A stretch of DNA of 45,753 bases from Pseudobutyrivibrio sp. (GCF_017471675.1 NZ_JAFUSK010000067.1:1-45753), one strand, 5' to 3'; shown: positions 26,071-35,810, counted from the first letter of the stretch. Notes: generated by a model not told the origin, from the letters alone. Translations and numbers: made by a program.

Positions 26071-27432
26071 ATGAATACATTGATAAGGGTGCAAGGATTA
26101 GTGAAGAGAATTTTCGCAATCCTTGCAACTATTTTAATTGTAATTATTATCGCATTTCTTTTTCATGTAATGCAGGTTAACAAATTTAATAATCTGGAAA
26201 GAAAAGTTACTGCTGATTCTGTAACCATGGAAGTAACTACAGATATTCACCCAAGGGGATTAATTACAGATTCCTGGGAAAAGAACGACGCCTTTCCTAA
26301 TAAGATAATCTATGCCAAAATCTATGAAGCTACAATTTCAAACAATTCTAAATGTCTCCTTAACGAGTGGAGTTTGCGTATAAATATTAATGAGGATTGT
26401 TATATAAACAATTCATGGAATGGTGTTGTAGAAATTCATCAGTTTACTGATATAGAAAGAACTCAGATTATTGATCTTAGAAACTATAATGTAGACGATA
26501 TTATTCTTAATTACTATTTGGCAGGTCAGGATTTATTAATTCCACTAAAAAGTGGAGATTATATTATTTACTATCCAGACCCTAGTCCAAGTTCAAGTGA
26601 AGTCCCTCTAAAATCTACCAAGGATTATTCTGGTCAGGCTAACATAGGTATAATTATGTATAGTCTAACTGGTGATGTAAATCTTACAGATTTCGAAATG
26701 ACATATAAGCTTCACAAATCTTATTTTGCAGATATTAAGGGCAAAATATATTTGGTGCTACTGCCAGCGTGGATTCTTTTAATGGCAGTAGGTGGTTTGA
26801 TTGCCTGGATTATTTTAGGCTTTGAGGGGCAGCTTTTGGTTAAAAATCAAATGTTGGATGACACCTTTAATCTTTGTGCAATCGTAGCTGATGCCAAGGA
26901 TTATTACCACAGAGAGCATTCTAAAAATGTGGCAACCTATTCAAGGATTATTGCAGAGCACATGGGAATGGATAAGGTGGATTGCGACGATATTTATTAT
27001 TCAGCATTGCTTCACAACATAGGTAATTATTCAGTTCCAGAAAAAATTCTTGGCAAAGCAACCAAGCTTACAGATGAAGAAAGAAAAATAGTGCAGATGC
27101 ATACTGTAAAGGGAGCTTATATTTTAGAGACATTAAGCTCCTTCCCACATGCAGCAGAGGCTGCCATGTTCCATCATGAAAAATATGATGGCAGCGGCTA
27201 CCCAGTTGGTAAAAAGGGTGAGGATATTCCGCTTATTGCCCGCATAATTGCAGTGGCAGATGCATACGACAATATGAATAGAGAAAAGGTATATAGAAGA
27301 AAATTTACTAAAGAAGAAATTATAGAAGAATTCAAGGCTAAATCAGGAACACAGTTTGATCCTGCAATAGTTGATGTATTCTTAAGTATTATTGATGAAA
27401 TTGAGGAGCTGTATGAATCTGAAGCCAACTAA
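26071..27432 (+). CDS. Membrane HD-GYP-like protein with altered metal site
   Basis: A 453-aa protein with a transmembrane segment at about 12-35, an extracytoplasmic region of about 190 residues, a second transmembrane segment at about 228-252 and a C-terminal HD-GYP domain. The GYP part is intact (HHEKYDGSGYP near 370, then ARIIAVADAYDNM). The signature HD is HN (His315-Asn316) and the following GK is GN, in LLHNIGNYSVPEKIL. Since that Asp binds metal in the family, phosphodiesterase activity may be lost or changed. It starts 25 bases after the EAL gene, and its end overlaps the next gene by 20 bases, indicating an operon. Confidence 0.85.
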   Translation: MNTLIRVQGLVKRIFAILATILIVIIIAFLFHVMQVNKFNNLERKVTADSVTMEVTTDIHPRGLITDSWEKNDAFPNKIIYAKIYEATISNNSKCLLNEWSLRININEDCYINNSWNGVVEIHQFTDIERTQIIDLRNYNVDDIILNYYLAGQDLLIPLKSGDYIIYYPDPSPSSSEVPLKSTKDYSGQANIGIIMYSLTGDVNLTDFEMTYKLHKSYFADIKGKIYLVLLPAWILLMAVGGLIAWIILGFEGQLLVKNQMLDDTFNLCAIVADAKDYYHREHSKNVATYSRIIAEHMGMDKVDCDDIYYSALLHNIGNYSVPEKILGKATKLTDEERKIVQMHTVKGAYILETLSSFPHAAEAAMFHHEKYDGSGYPVGKKGEDIPLIARIIAVADAYDNMNREKVYRRKFTKEEIIEEFKAKSGTQFDPAIVDVFLSIIDEIEELYESEAN

Positions 27433-30400
27433 GGAAGAAATCAAAATTCTAATATACGGAATTATTTATAATCTGGTGGGAAGAGCCATAGCAGTATACA
27501 CAGGATTTCCAGTTTTTTTTAATGTTACAGGAACAATCTACAGTGCATATTATGGGGACGCCTGCATAGGGGCTATTGTTGCCATTTTTAGTGGAGTATG
27601 CTCATCTATTTTTATACATAAGGATATATACTATTTGATTATTGAATTCGTCTTTGCCATAGCAGCAGGCTTGCTTAGCAAAAACAACAGATTTCTTAAC
27701 AGATTCTTTTCAGTTCTTAGTTTAATCCTAACCTTAAGCGTTATTAGAGCCATAATGGTAACAATGGTTAATGTGGGATTTTTCAACGGAAGAACAGGAC
27801 TATATTTACCAGATGCTACTATAGATTTTCTAAATTCTATGGAATTGCCACAACTGGTGCAATCATTTGTGGCGGCTCTTTATGTTTGCTTTGCTGATGT
27901 ATGTATAGCTTTACTTTTGATTTATTTTATAAGGGCAAGCTTTAAAAGATATATTAAAAGAAAAACTGCATTAAAATTAAAAAGAGCTCTTGGAAAAAAA
28001 GCCACCTTATGCCTTGCTATAGCTTTTGCTTCATTTTCATTTCCTTTAGTTGCCCAGGCAAAGGGAATGGAAATAGAGAATCATGTTGCAAGGGTATATA
28101 ACAGTGAAAATGGCCTGGTTGGTGGCTGCGCCAATGCAATAGTGCAAACATCAGATGGAAGCATGTGGGTTGGAACATACGGTGGTTTGTATCGTTTTAA
28201 TGGAAAGGATTTCCAGCTGCTGGATATGTTTCAGACTATTAGATCTGTTCAATGCCTGTATGTTGATACAGAGGACCATCTATGGGTAGGTACAAATGGC
28301 TCAGGAGTTACTGTTATTGACGATGACTTAAATGCCTACAATATTGATACTACAAGAGGGCTGATGTCTAATACCATTCATGGCATTGTAGAAGATAAGA
28401 ATTCGTATTTTTACATAGCAACAACTGCTGGACTTAGCTATGTAAAATTACAGAATGGCAAAATATTCATTTATAAAGAATATAGAGATATAGGAAATGT
28501 ATTAAATATCCAGAGAGATAGCTCTGGCAGGTTAGCAGCCCTAAATACAAACGGTCAAATCGTTGTATTTCAAAATGGAGATATTTTAACTCGCATATCT
28601 TTAAGTGATATGGGAACCAGTTGTGTAGCCTACGACAAGGAAAACAATCTATATGTTGGCACGGACCATGAATGTATGTACAAATACAGCTTCAATGGTT
28701 CATCCTATGATTTTGTAGGGGAGATACAGGCAGCAGGATTAATATACATTAACAATATTTATTTTAAAGATAATGGATATGGATATATAGCAGCAGATTC
28801 AGGTATTGGAATAATAGATTCTAGTATGAATATTGCGGTACTTAATCCTAGTGGGTTTGATAGTGCAGTAGAGGAAATCTACGAGGACTATCAAGGCAAT
28901 CTTTGGTTTACATCCTATAGAAGGGGATTGTTATGCCTTAGCAAATCCAGCTTTATAGATTTATTTAGCGTATGTAATGAGCCTGCTTCTGTTGCCAATG
29001 CCATCTACCGAAAGGACAATATTTTTTATGTAGGAACAGATGACGGACTGGTTATCATTAATCTGGATTCTTTGGAAAGTATCAAAAACGAAGCTACAGA
29101 TTATTATGCCAACAACCGTGTAAGGAGTATTGCTGAGGATGCTGATGGCAATCTTGTTATTGCAGCTTATGGCAAAGAAATAAAGGCGCTGTCACCGTCG
29201 GGAGAGTTCTTTACATATCTTGAGGGGGAGCAGATAACAGATAGACGTGCAAGATTGGTATATCCACTTTCAACAGGAGAAATGGTCATTTCAGCTGAAA
29301 GCGGTTTGTATTTTATTAAGGATAGAAAAATAGAATACAAAATGGAGTTAGGGGATAGCCTAAAGGAATCTGAAATACTAAATCTATTGGAATTAGATGA
29401 CGGTACTATTTTGGCTGGAAGTGATGGGGATGGCATTGAGCTAATAAAGAATCATAAGGTATATAGGGTAATATCTAAGGAAGAGGGGCTTAGTGCAGGA
29501 GTTATCCTAAGGCTTGTTAAAGATAAAAAAGGTGATGGCATATTTGTGGTTACAGGAAGTGGCCTATGCTATCTTGACGCAGCATATAATGTCAGGGAAA
29601 TATCAGGAGTTCCTTTTTACAATAATTATGATATATACCAGGGCACTAAAGGTAATGTCTTTATTATTGGCGGAGCAGGAATCTATGTTATTAAGTATGA
29701 TGCATTGATGGAAAATGCTAATCCAGACAGCTTTGAGCTACTGGATGTAAAAACAGGTCTTCCAGGAAGCCTTACAAGTAATGCATGGAATTGCATAGAT
29801 GATGAAGAAAACATATATCTATGTGGCAGCACAGGTGTGTATAAGTTGGATGTTAATAACTATGATATTGATATTGACAAATATAAAAGCAAGATTACAG
29901 CAGTGGACATGGATGGTGCTACCATTGCCATTACTAATAGTGATGAGATAGTTATTCCACGTGGTGTTAAAAGAGTCAACCTTACATTGGATTTAAACAA
30001 TTTTACACCTACTGACCCTTATGTGCGCTATTACCTTAATGGTATTGATAAAGAGAAGACCAAGGCTTTGTCATCAAGCCTTAGTACAATTTCCTATTTC
30101 ATGATTCCTTATGGAACCTACGATTTTCATGTGGAAGTATTAGATGATGACAATAGTGTAATAGATGAAAATGTATATACTATTACAAAGGAAAGGGAGA
30201 TATACGAGACAACAGGCTTTAGGTTGTATTTTTACACGGTATTGGTGTTTATAATTACCTTTGTAATTGTTTCTATTGTTAACGGAACTGTCTACATGCT
30301 TACCAAAAAGCAAAAGGCAGAGCATGAGGATATAGTTAGAAAGCTACAGGTTGAAAAGACTCAAGCCTTGGAAAAAGCTCTTCGCATGGAAGAAGAAGCT

Positions 30401-32206
30401 AACAAAACCAAATCAGCCTTTCTTGCAAATATGTCTCATGAAATCAGAACACCTATCAATGCAATTATTGGTATGGGAACAATGATTTTTAGAGAATCTA
30501 AAGAGGCTGATACTAAAAAATATGCAAGGGATATTAGAAATGCCAGTAAGACACTGCTTGCTCTTATTAACGATATTTTGGATTTCTCCAAGATAGAATC
30601 AGGAAATCTAGAGCTTGTTATGGGTGAGTATGACTTAGGTATAGTAGTTAATGATTTGGTGAATATGATTCAGCCAAAAGCAGATGACAAGAAGCTGGAA
30701 TTCATAGTAAAGGTTAATCCAAATATTCCTAAAAATCTGTATGGTGATGATGTAAGAATAGAGCAAATCATAATCAACATACTAAATAATGCCGTTAAAT
30801 ATACTCATGTGGGCTCAGTCACCTTTACTATGGATTATGAAATGGTATCTGAGGATCAGATAGAATTAGAGGTAAGCGTATCTGATACAGGTATCGGTAT
30901 AAAAGAAGAGGACATGGAAAAACTGTTTTCTCCTTATCAGCGTATTGATGAAATGCGAAACAAAAAGGTTGAAGGTACAGGCCTTGGCATGAGTATTACA
31001 AAGAGCCTTCTTGAAAAGATGAATTCATCCCTTCATGTATCCAGTGTATATGGTAAAGGCTCAAACTTCTCATTCACGCTACTTCAATCTGTTACAGGAA
31101 CTGATGTTATAGGAGATTATAGAGAAAACAATGATTTTGGCAACAGAGAAAATGATATAGAAAAATTCCATGCAAAAAATGCAGTTATTCTTGTTGTTGA
31201 TGATGTGGAAATGAACCTTGTTGTTGCCAAGAGTTTGCTTAAGCGAATTCAGATTGATGTGGAAACAGCATCATCTGGTAGAGATGCAATAGCCTTAGCA
31301 AAAATCCGTAAATACGATATCATCTTTATGGACGCTATGATGCCCGGCCTTAGTGGTGAGGAATCTATGCAGATTATCAGGAAGGAATGTACTATAAATG
31401 CAGATACCCCAATTATTGTACTTACTGCCAATGCTATAAAGGGGGCTAAGGAAGAGTATTTAGAGGCTGGCTTTGATGATTATCTGTCTAAACCAATAGA
31501 TGGTATTCAGCTTGAGGATACTATTGAAAAATATCTCCCAGAAGATAAGCTTGAGCCAGTTGATAGTAGTAACGCCTCTGCTAATGATGCTTCCAGTGAT
31601 AAGGAAAATACTGTAATCGACTTGTTTAGAAAAGAAGTATTTATAGATGTGGACAAGGGTATAGAGGCAAGCGGTGATGCAGACACATATCTGATTGTAT
31701 GCAAGAGCTTTTACGATACTGCTAAGGATAAGATTAATCTTATCAAGCAATATCAGGAGGAGGGTGATATTAAAAACTACACTATTCAGGTTCACGCTTT
31801 AAAATCATCAGCCAGATTAATAGGAGCTTTGGATTTGTCTGAAAAGGCTTTAAAGCTTGAAATGGCAGGCAAGGAAGGTGACGTAGAATTTATAAAAGAA
31901 AATACTCCAGAGGTGCTTGTAATTTACAAGTATGTTTTTGACAGGCTGGATTATTTCTATAGTAAGGATAACGAAGCTACAGTAGATGAAGCAGCTGACA
32001 AGGAGCCTATACCTGAGGATGAGCTTAAAGAAGCATACCAGGTCCTAAAGGATTTAGTGGAGCAAATGGATTATGACGGTGCCACAGATGTTATAGAAAC
32101 CCTTAAGGAATATATGTTACCTAAGGAGGATGCCGATAAGGTTGCAAAGCTTGGTGGCGCCCTAAAAATCTTTGATTGGGATGCCATGGAGGAAATTTTA
32201 GAATGA
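27413..32206 (+). CDS. Hybrid histidine kinase with N-terminal membrane module and beta-propeller sensor
   Basis: A 1597-aa protein; ATG 27413 is chosen because GAGGAG at 27403-27408 precedes it. Order: five or six transmembrane segments about 8-180; a second hydrophobic stretch about 193-215 ending VAQAKG like a signal peptide; beta-propeller repeats (for example DGSMWVGTYGGLYRFNG) to about 830; a Y_Y_Y-like strand domain; a transmembrane segment about 935-962; a HisKA domain with His1009 in MSHEIRTP; a HATPase with DTGIGI and GTGLGMS; a receiver with Asp1307 in FMDAMMPG; and an HPt domain with His1461 in VHALKSS. It follows two cyclic-di-GMP genes, so its phosphorelay may feed that signalling. 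The N-terminal membrane module is unusual for a propeller-type kinase. Confidence 0.9.
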   Translation: MNLKPTKEEIKILIYGIIYNLVGRAIAVYTGFPVFFNVTGTIYSAYYGDACIGAIVAIFSGVCSSIFIHKDIYYLIIEFVFAIAAGLLSKNNRFLNRFFSVLSLILTLSVIRAIMVTMVNVGFFNGRTGLYLPDATIDFLNSMELPQLVQSFVAALYVCFADVCIALLLIYFIRASFKRYIKRKTALKLKRALGKKATLCLAIAFASFSFPLVAQAKGMEIENHVARVYNSENGLVGGCANAIVQTSDGSMWVGTYGGLYRFNGKDFQLLDMFQTIRSVQCLYVDTEDHLWVGTNGSGVTVIDDDLNAYNIDTTRGLMSNTIHGIVEDKNSYFYIATTAGLSYVKLQNGKIFIYKEYRDIGNVLNIQRDSSGRLAALNTNGQIVVFQNGDILTRISLSDMGTSCVAYDKENNLYVGTDHECMYKYSFNGSSYDFVGEIQAAGLIYINNIYFKDNGYGYIAADSGIGIIDSSMNIAVLNPSGFDSAVEEIYEDYQGNLWFTSYRRGLLCLSKSSFIDLFSVCNEPASVANAIYRKDNIFYVGTDDGLVIINLDSLESIKNEATDYYANNRVRSIAEDADGNLVIAAYGKEIKALSPSGEFFTYLEGEQITDRRARLVYPLSTGEMVISAESGLYFIKDRKIEYKMELGDSLKESEILNLLELDDGTILAGSDGDGIELIKNHKVYRVISKEEGLSAGVILRLVKDKKGDGIFVVTGSGLCYLDAAYNVREISGVPFYNNYDIYQGTKGNVFIIGGAGIYVIKYDALMENANPDSFELLDVKTGLPGSLTSNAWNCIDDEENIYLCGSTGVYKLDVNNYDIDIDKYKSKITAVDMDGATIAITNSDEIVIPRGVKRVNLTLDLNNFTPTDPYVRYYLNGIDKEKTKALSSSLSTISYFMIPYGTYDFHVEVLDDDNSVIDENVYTITKEREIYETTGFRLYFYTVLVFIITFVIVSIVNGTVYMLTKKQKAEHEDIVRKLQVEKTQALEKALRMEEEANKTKSAFLANMSHEIRTPINAIIGMGTMIFRESKEADTKKYARDIRNASKTLLALINDILDFSKIESGNLELVMGEYDLGIVVNDLVNMIQPKADDKKLEFIVKVNPNIPKNLYGDDVRIEQIIINILNNAVKYTHVGSVTFTMDYEMVSEDQIELEVSVSDTGIGIKEEDMEKLFSPYQRIDEMRNKKVEGTGLGMSITKSLLEKMNSSLHVSSVYGKGSNFSFTLLQSVTGTDVIGDYRENNDFGNRENDIEKFHAKNAVILVVDDVEMNLVVAKSLLKRIQIDVETASSGRDAIALAKIRKYDIIFMDAMMPGLSGEESMQIIRKECTINADTPIIVLTANAIKGAKEEYLEAGFDDYLSKPIDGIQLEDTIEKYLPEDKLEPVDSSNASANDASSDKENTVIDLFRKEVFIDVDKGIEASGDADTYLIVCKSFYDTAKDKINLIKQYQEEGDIKNYTIQVHALKSSARLIGALDLSEKALKLEMAGKEGDVEFIKENTPEVLVIYKYVFDRLDYFYSKDNEATVDEAADKEPIPEDELKEAYQVLKDLVEQMDYDGATDVIETLKEYMLPKEDADKVAKLGGALKIFDWDAMEEILE

Positions 32207-32210
32207 GTAG

Positions 32211-32250
32211 AAATACAAGCGGGTTTATATTGACCCGCTTGTATTTTTTT
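32211..32250 (+). terminator. Rho-independent terminator after the hybrid kinase
   Basis: AAATACAAGCGGGT (32211-32224) pairs with ACCCGCTTGTATTT (32233-32246), a perfect 14 bp, and runs into T residues. It ends the three-gene signalling operon. Confidence 0.93.
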
Positions 32251-32295
32251 GTTATTATCCTACTAAAAAGATAGGTAAAACTCGGGTAAAGTATT

Positions 32296-33111
32296 ATGGA
32301 AGCAGATTTATTAGAAAAATACGATAGATTAAAGGATTATTTCAAGGGGCTTGGCAGTGTTGCTGTGGCCTTTTCTAGTGGCGTAGATTCTACATTTCTT
32401 TTGTATGCAGCAGTAGATGCTTTGGGGGACAAAGCCGTTGCTATTACTGCATCATCATGTTCATTTCCCAAAAGAGAACTAAATGAAGCTAAGGACTATT
32501 GTAAGGTGCTGGGCGTTAGACATTTTATTGTGGAATCAGAAGAGCTTGAGATTGAGGGCTTTGCTAAAAATCCTCCTAATAGATGCTATCTATGCAAAAA
32601 AGAGCTTTTTGAGAAAATGTTTGAATTGGCAAAAAGCCTTGATATAGCCTATGTGGCAGAGGGTTCCAATCTAGATGATAATGGTGACTATAGACCAGGG
32701 CTTATAGCAGTGGCAGAGCTTGGTGCCAAGAGTCCACTTAGGGAGATAGGCTTTACTAAACAGGAAATCAGGCAGCTATCTAAGCATTTTGGCTTGCCAA
32801 CTGCTTCTAAGCAATCTTTTGCCTGCCTTGCCAGCAGATTTCCTTATGGCGAAACCATCACCAAAGAAAAGCTTGCTATGGTTGATAAGGCAGAACAGTT
32901 GCTTTTAGATGAGGGCTTCAATCAGTTTAGAGTGAGAATCCATGGTGACAATGTGGCACGTATTGAGCTTCAGCCTCAGGATTTTCCAAGGATGCTTGAT
33001 GAAGAATTTAGAATTCGTATATACGATACTTTTAAGACATACGGATTTGCCTATGTTTCATTGGATTTAAAGGGCTATCGCACTGGAAGTATGAATGAAA
33101 CATTAAAATAA
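32296..33111 (+). CDS. larE: LarE-like ATP-dependent sacrificial sulfur transferase
   Basis: A 271-aa cytoplasmic protein with the PP-loop AFSSGVDSTFLL near 24-35, which binds ATP. In LarE the enzyme adenylates a pyridinium carboxylate and inserts sulfur taken from its own cysteine, for the nickel-pincer cofactor of lactate racemase. The segment FACLASRFPYG places Cys177 where the sacrificial cysteine is found in characterised LarE. A second Cys pair is in NRCYLCKKE near 98. Family-level recognition is good. No larA, larB or larC is seen in this window, so the pathway role is open. Confidence 0.82.
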   Translation: MEADLLEKYDRLKDYFKGLGSVAVAFSSGVDSTFLLYAAVDALGDKAVAITASSCSFPKRELNEAKDYCKVLGVRHFIVESEELEIEGFAKNPPNRCYLCKKELFEKMFELAKSLDIAYVAEGSNLDDNGDYRPGLIAVAELGAKSPLREIGFTKQEIRQLSKHFGLPTASKQSFACLASRFPYGETITKEKLAMVDKAEQLLLDEGFNQFRVRIHGDNVARIELQPQDFPRMLDEEFRIRIYDTFKTYGFAYVSLDLKGYRTGSMNETLK

Positions 33112-33129
33112 AGATTTAAAGAGGTATTT

Positions 33130-33897
33130 ATGTTAAATCAGTTTTCAAGAACAGAGCTTTTGCTTGGCAAGAATGCTATGGAAGGCCTGGAGAATAAACG
33201 TGTTGCCATTTTTGGCATTGGTGGCGTAGGTGGTTATGTATGCGAGGCGCTTGTTAGAACAGGTGTAGGGCATTTTGATTTGATAGATGATGATCAGGTA
33301 TGTCTGACTAATCTTAACAGACAGATTATCGCAACCCGTTCCACAGTAGGAAAAAACAAAGTAGATGTTATGAAGGAACGAATGCTTGATATCAATCCTA
33401 AGGCAGATATTACAGTACATAAGTGCTTTTTCCTACCGGAGAATGCAGATGATTTTGATTTTAAATCCTACGATTATGTGGTGGATGCAGTGGATACTGT
33501 TACTGCCAAGATTGAAATTATCATGCGATGTAAAAAGGATGATGTGCCAGTAATCAGCTGCATGGGAGCAGGAAATAAGCTTGATCCTAGTAGATTTAGA
33601 GTAGCTGATATTTATAAAACTACAATGTGTCCACTTGCAAAGGTGATGCGGCGTGAGATGAAAAAACGTGGAGTTAAGCATCTTAAGGTAGTATTTTCAG
33701 ATGAAAAGCCAATTCGCCCAATAGAAGATATGGCTATCAGCTGTAGAACAAATTGTATTTGCCCACCTGGTGCAGAACACAAATGTACTGAAAGAAGAGA
33801 TATTCCAGGTTCTATTGCATTTACACCGGCAGTGGCAGGACTTGTACTTGCCAGCGAAGTGATTAAAGATTTAACAGGCGGCTTTTTGCGCGAATAA
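33130..33897 (+). CDS. tcdA: tRNA threonylcarbamoyladenosine dehydratase (ThiF/E1-like)
   Basis: A 255-aa E1-like ATP-dependent enzyme. It has FSRTELLLGKNAME at the start, the nucleotide-binding GIGGVGGYVCEALVR near 30, DDDQVCLTNLNRQ near 55 and VVDAVDTVTAK near 120. This order is typical of TcdA (also called CsdL), which cyclises t6A at position 37 of tRNA. A second possibility is another ThiF-like enzyme, but the length and C-terminal AFTPAVAGLVLASEV fit TcdA. It starts 18 bases after larE. Confidence 0.85.
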   Translation: MLNQFSRTELLLGKNAMEGLENKRVAIFGIGGVGGYVCEALVRTGVGHFDLIDDDQVCLTNLNRQIIATRSTVGKNKVDVMKERMLDINPKADITVHKCFFLPENADDFDFKSYDYVVDAVDTVTAKIEIIMRCKKDDVPVISCMGAGNKLDPSRFRVADIYKTTMCPLAKVMRREMKKRGVKHLKVVFSDEKPIRPIEDMAISCRTNCICPPGAEHKCTERRDIPGSIAFTPAVAGLVLASEVIKDLTGGFLRE

Positions 33898-33909
33898 GGG
33901 AGACTAACT

Positions 33910-34851
33910 ATGACAATACAACAAATGCTTTATGCTCTAACTATTGAGGAGTACGGTTCAATGAACAAGGCTGCAGAAAAGCTATACATTGTTCAGCCTA
34001 CACTTACCAGTGCTATTCAGGAATTAGAGAACGAAATCGGAATCACTATTTTTATGAGAACCAACAAGGGTGTTATTGTGACCCCTGAGGGAGCTGAGTT
34101 TTTGGACGATATCAGAGGCTTTTATCGCCAGTATGATATCGTTATGCAAAAGTATAGGGATGAGGGAAGCTACAAACGAAAGTTTGGGGTATCCACTCAG
34201 CATTATACATTTGCAGTAAGAGCATTTGTTGACATGGCAAAGGAATACGATATGAATCAGTTTGACTTTGCCCTTAGAGAGACTACCACTCAAAACATTG
34301 TAAAGGATGTAAGTACACTGAAAAGCGAGATAGGCATTCTTTACATCAGTGAGCATAACAAAAAGGCAATGAATAAGCTTTTCAATGAACATGCAGTGGA
34401 GTTTCATTCCCTGATTAAATGTAGAGCATTTGTGTATCTATGGCATGAGCATCCTCTTGCAAAGCAGGATTCAATAGGCTTTGAGGATCTTAAGAATTAT
34501 CCTTGTCTATATTTTGAACAGGGAGAAAACAGTGAATTTCTTGCAGAGGAAATACTTAGTGAAAACATTTACCCTCAGACCATACGTGTAACGGACCGTT
34601 CAACTATGCTTAATTTAGTGAAGGCTATGAATGGCTATACACTCTGCTCAGGAATTATCTGGGGTGATTACAATGGTGATGGTTACATTGTTGTGCCATA
34701 TCGTGAGGACGAGGAAAATCCAAACAGTATAATGGAAATAGGCTATATCACCAAGAAGAATGCTGTAATGTCTAAAATAGGTATGCAGTATTTGGAGGAA
34801 ATAGATGCCGCCTTAGCTCAGATTGATAAATCAGTTATCTACGAAGAATAG
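33910..34851 (+). CDS. LysR-family transcriptional regulator
   Basis: A 313-aa regulator with the N-terminal winged helix-turn-helix at 1-60 (YGSMNKAAEKLYIVQPTLTS) and a C-terminal substrate-binding domain. The start is 12 bases after tcdA with GGGAG upstream. The siroheme gene follows on the same strand, so it may respond to a sulfur or nitrogen source; the effector cannot be read from the sequence. Confidence 0.92.
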   Translation: MTIQQMLYALTIEEYGSMNKAAEKLYIVQPTLTSAIQELENEIGITIFMRTNKGVIVTPEGAEFLDDIRGFYRQYDIVMQKYRDEGSYKRKFGVSTQHYTFAVRAFVDMAKEYDMNQFDFALRETTTQNIVKDVSTLKSEIGILYISEHNKKAMNKLFNEHAVEFHSLIKCRAFVYLWHEHPLAKQDSIGFEDLKNYPCLYFEQGENSEFLAEEILSENIYPQTIRVTDRSTMLNLVKAMNGYTLCSGIIWGDYNGDGYIVVPYREDEENPNSIMEIGYITKKNAVMSKIGMQYLEEIDAALAQIDKSVIYEE

Positions 34852-34922
34852 CAACAATAATATTTCACAATGATATGATAAAATTCAATTTATGATAGCA
34901 TTTTTCGTGTAAGGAGGGGACT

Positions 34923-35555
34923 ATGGCATATTTTCCTATGTTTGTTGATATAACAGAATCCAATTGTTTGGTTGTAGGTGGCGGTGATGTGGCACTTAGA
35001 AAGGTAAACGTACTGCTTGATTTCGGTGCCAGGGTGCATGTGATTGCCAAGGAAATATCTATGGAACTTGCTGCTTTATCTGAGGAGACAGACCATTTGC
35101 TACTAGAGCAGCGAGAGTTTACACCACTTGATTTACAGGAGCGTAAGCTTGTGGTTGTGGCTACAAACGACGAGGAATTAAATGGTCAGATTTCCATGAT
35201 GTGCAAAGAGGGAGGTATCCCTGTAAATGTTGTGGATGATAAGGAAAAGTGTACTTTTATTTTCCCTTCATATCTAAAGGAACAGAATCTGGTGGGAGCT
35301 TTTTCCAGTGGCGGCAACAGCCCTGCTCTTACGCAGTTTCTTAAGAACAAAGAAAAAGAAGTGCTTACACCAAAGCTTGGTGAGCTTAACGAAATGCTTG
35401 GAAGATGGCGCCAGCCAATTACAGAGCTATTCCCGCTTGAGGAAAGCCGCCGCAGCGCCTTCGAACAGCTAATAGACTACGCCCTTTGCTACGACGGCAT
35501 CCCTACCGACGAAGAGGTAGAGGAGCTTCTGGGAGCAATAAGTATGACGTTGTAG
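34923..35555 (+). CDS. Precorrin-2 dehydrogenase / sirohydrochlorin ferrochelatase
   Basis: A 210-aa protein of the Met8/CysG N-terminal family. The NAD-binding start is VVGGGDVALRKVNVLLDFGA near 18-37, and SSGGNSPAL near 128 is the conserved family segment. It oxidises precorrin-2 to sirohydrochlorin and may insert iron to make siroheme, used by sulfite and nitrite reductases. A strong AAGGAGGGG site precedes the ATG. Confidence 0.9.
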   Translation: MAYFPMFVDITESNCLVVGGGDVALRKVNVLLDFGARVHVIAKEISMELAALSEETDHLLLEQREFTPLDLQERKLVVVATNDEELNGQISMMCKEGGIPVNVVDDKEKCTFIFPSYLKEQNLVGAFSSGGNSPALTQFLKNKEKEVLTPKLGELNEMLGRWRQPITELFPLEESRRSAFEQLIDYALCYDGIPTDEEVEELLGAISMTL

Positions 35556-35583
35556 TACGTTATGCCACAATGTAAATAATCTA

Positions 35584-35680
35584 GATGAGCCTGTAGTGAA
35601 CAAGCTCTGATAATTCATAAGCGTAGCTTTCTATGCGAAGCGTTGAATTCATCAGGCTTGTGCGCGTAACAGGCGGATTA
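35584..35680 (+). repeat. Structured dispersed element, family 2, copy B
   Basis: Outer stem GCCTGT (35589-35594) with ACAGGC (35669-35674); internal loop AGTGA facing GCGCGTA; long stem ACAAGC-T-CTGAT-AATTCA (35600-35617) with TGAATTCATCAGGCTTGT (35644-35661). The central stem differs in sequence from copies A and C but pairs equally well. Two small hairpins follow: AAGC-gta-GCTT and CTATGC-gaa-GCGTTG. It starts 28 bases after the siroheme gene. Confidence 0.8.
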
Positions 35681-35690
35681 AAGCTGATTA

Positions 35691-35785
35691 GATGAGCAAG
35701 TAGTTAACAAGCTATTATATTTCTAAAGAGAAGCTTTCCATGCTGAGCGTAGAAATATAATGCTTGTTAGTGTAACTTGCGGACT
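35691..35785 (+). repeat. Structured dispersed element, family 2, copy C
   Basis: Outer stem GCAAGT (35696-35701) with ACTTGC (35775-35780), a compensated change from GCCTGT/ACAGGC in copies A and B. Internal loop AGTTA facing TAGTGTA. Long stem ACAAGC-T-ATTATATTTCT with its full complement, keeping the same bulged T as copies A and B. It lies in tandem with copy B, 10 bases apart, before the S66 peptidase gene. Confidence 0.8.
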
Positions 35786-35810
35786 ACATTAATAGAAAGA
35801 GTAAAGTTGC

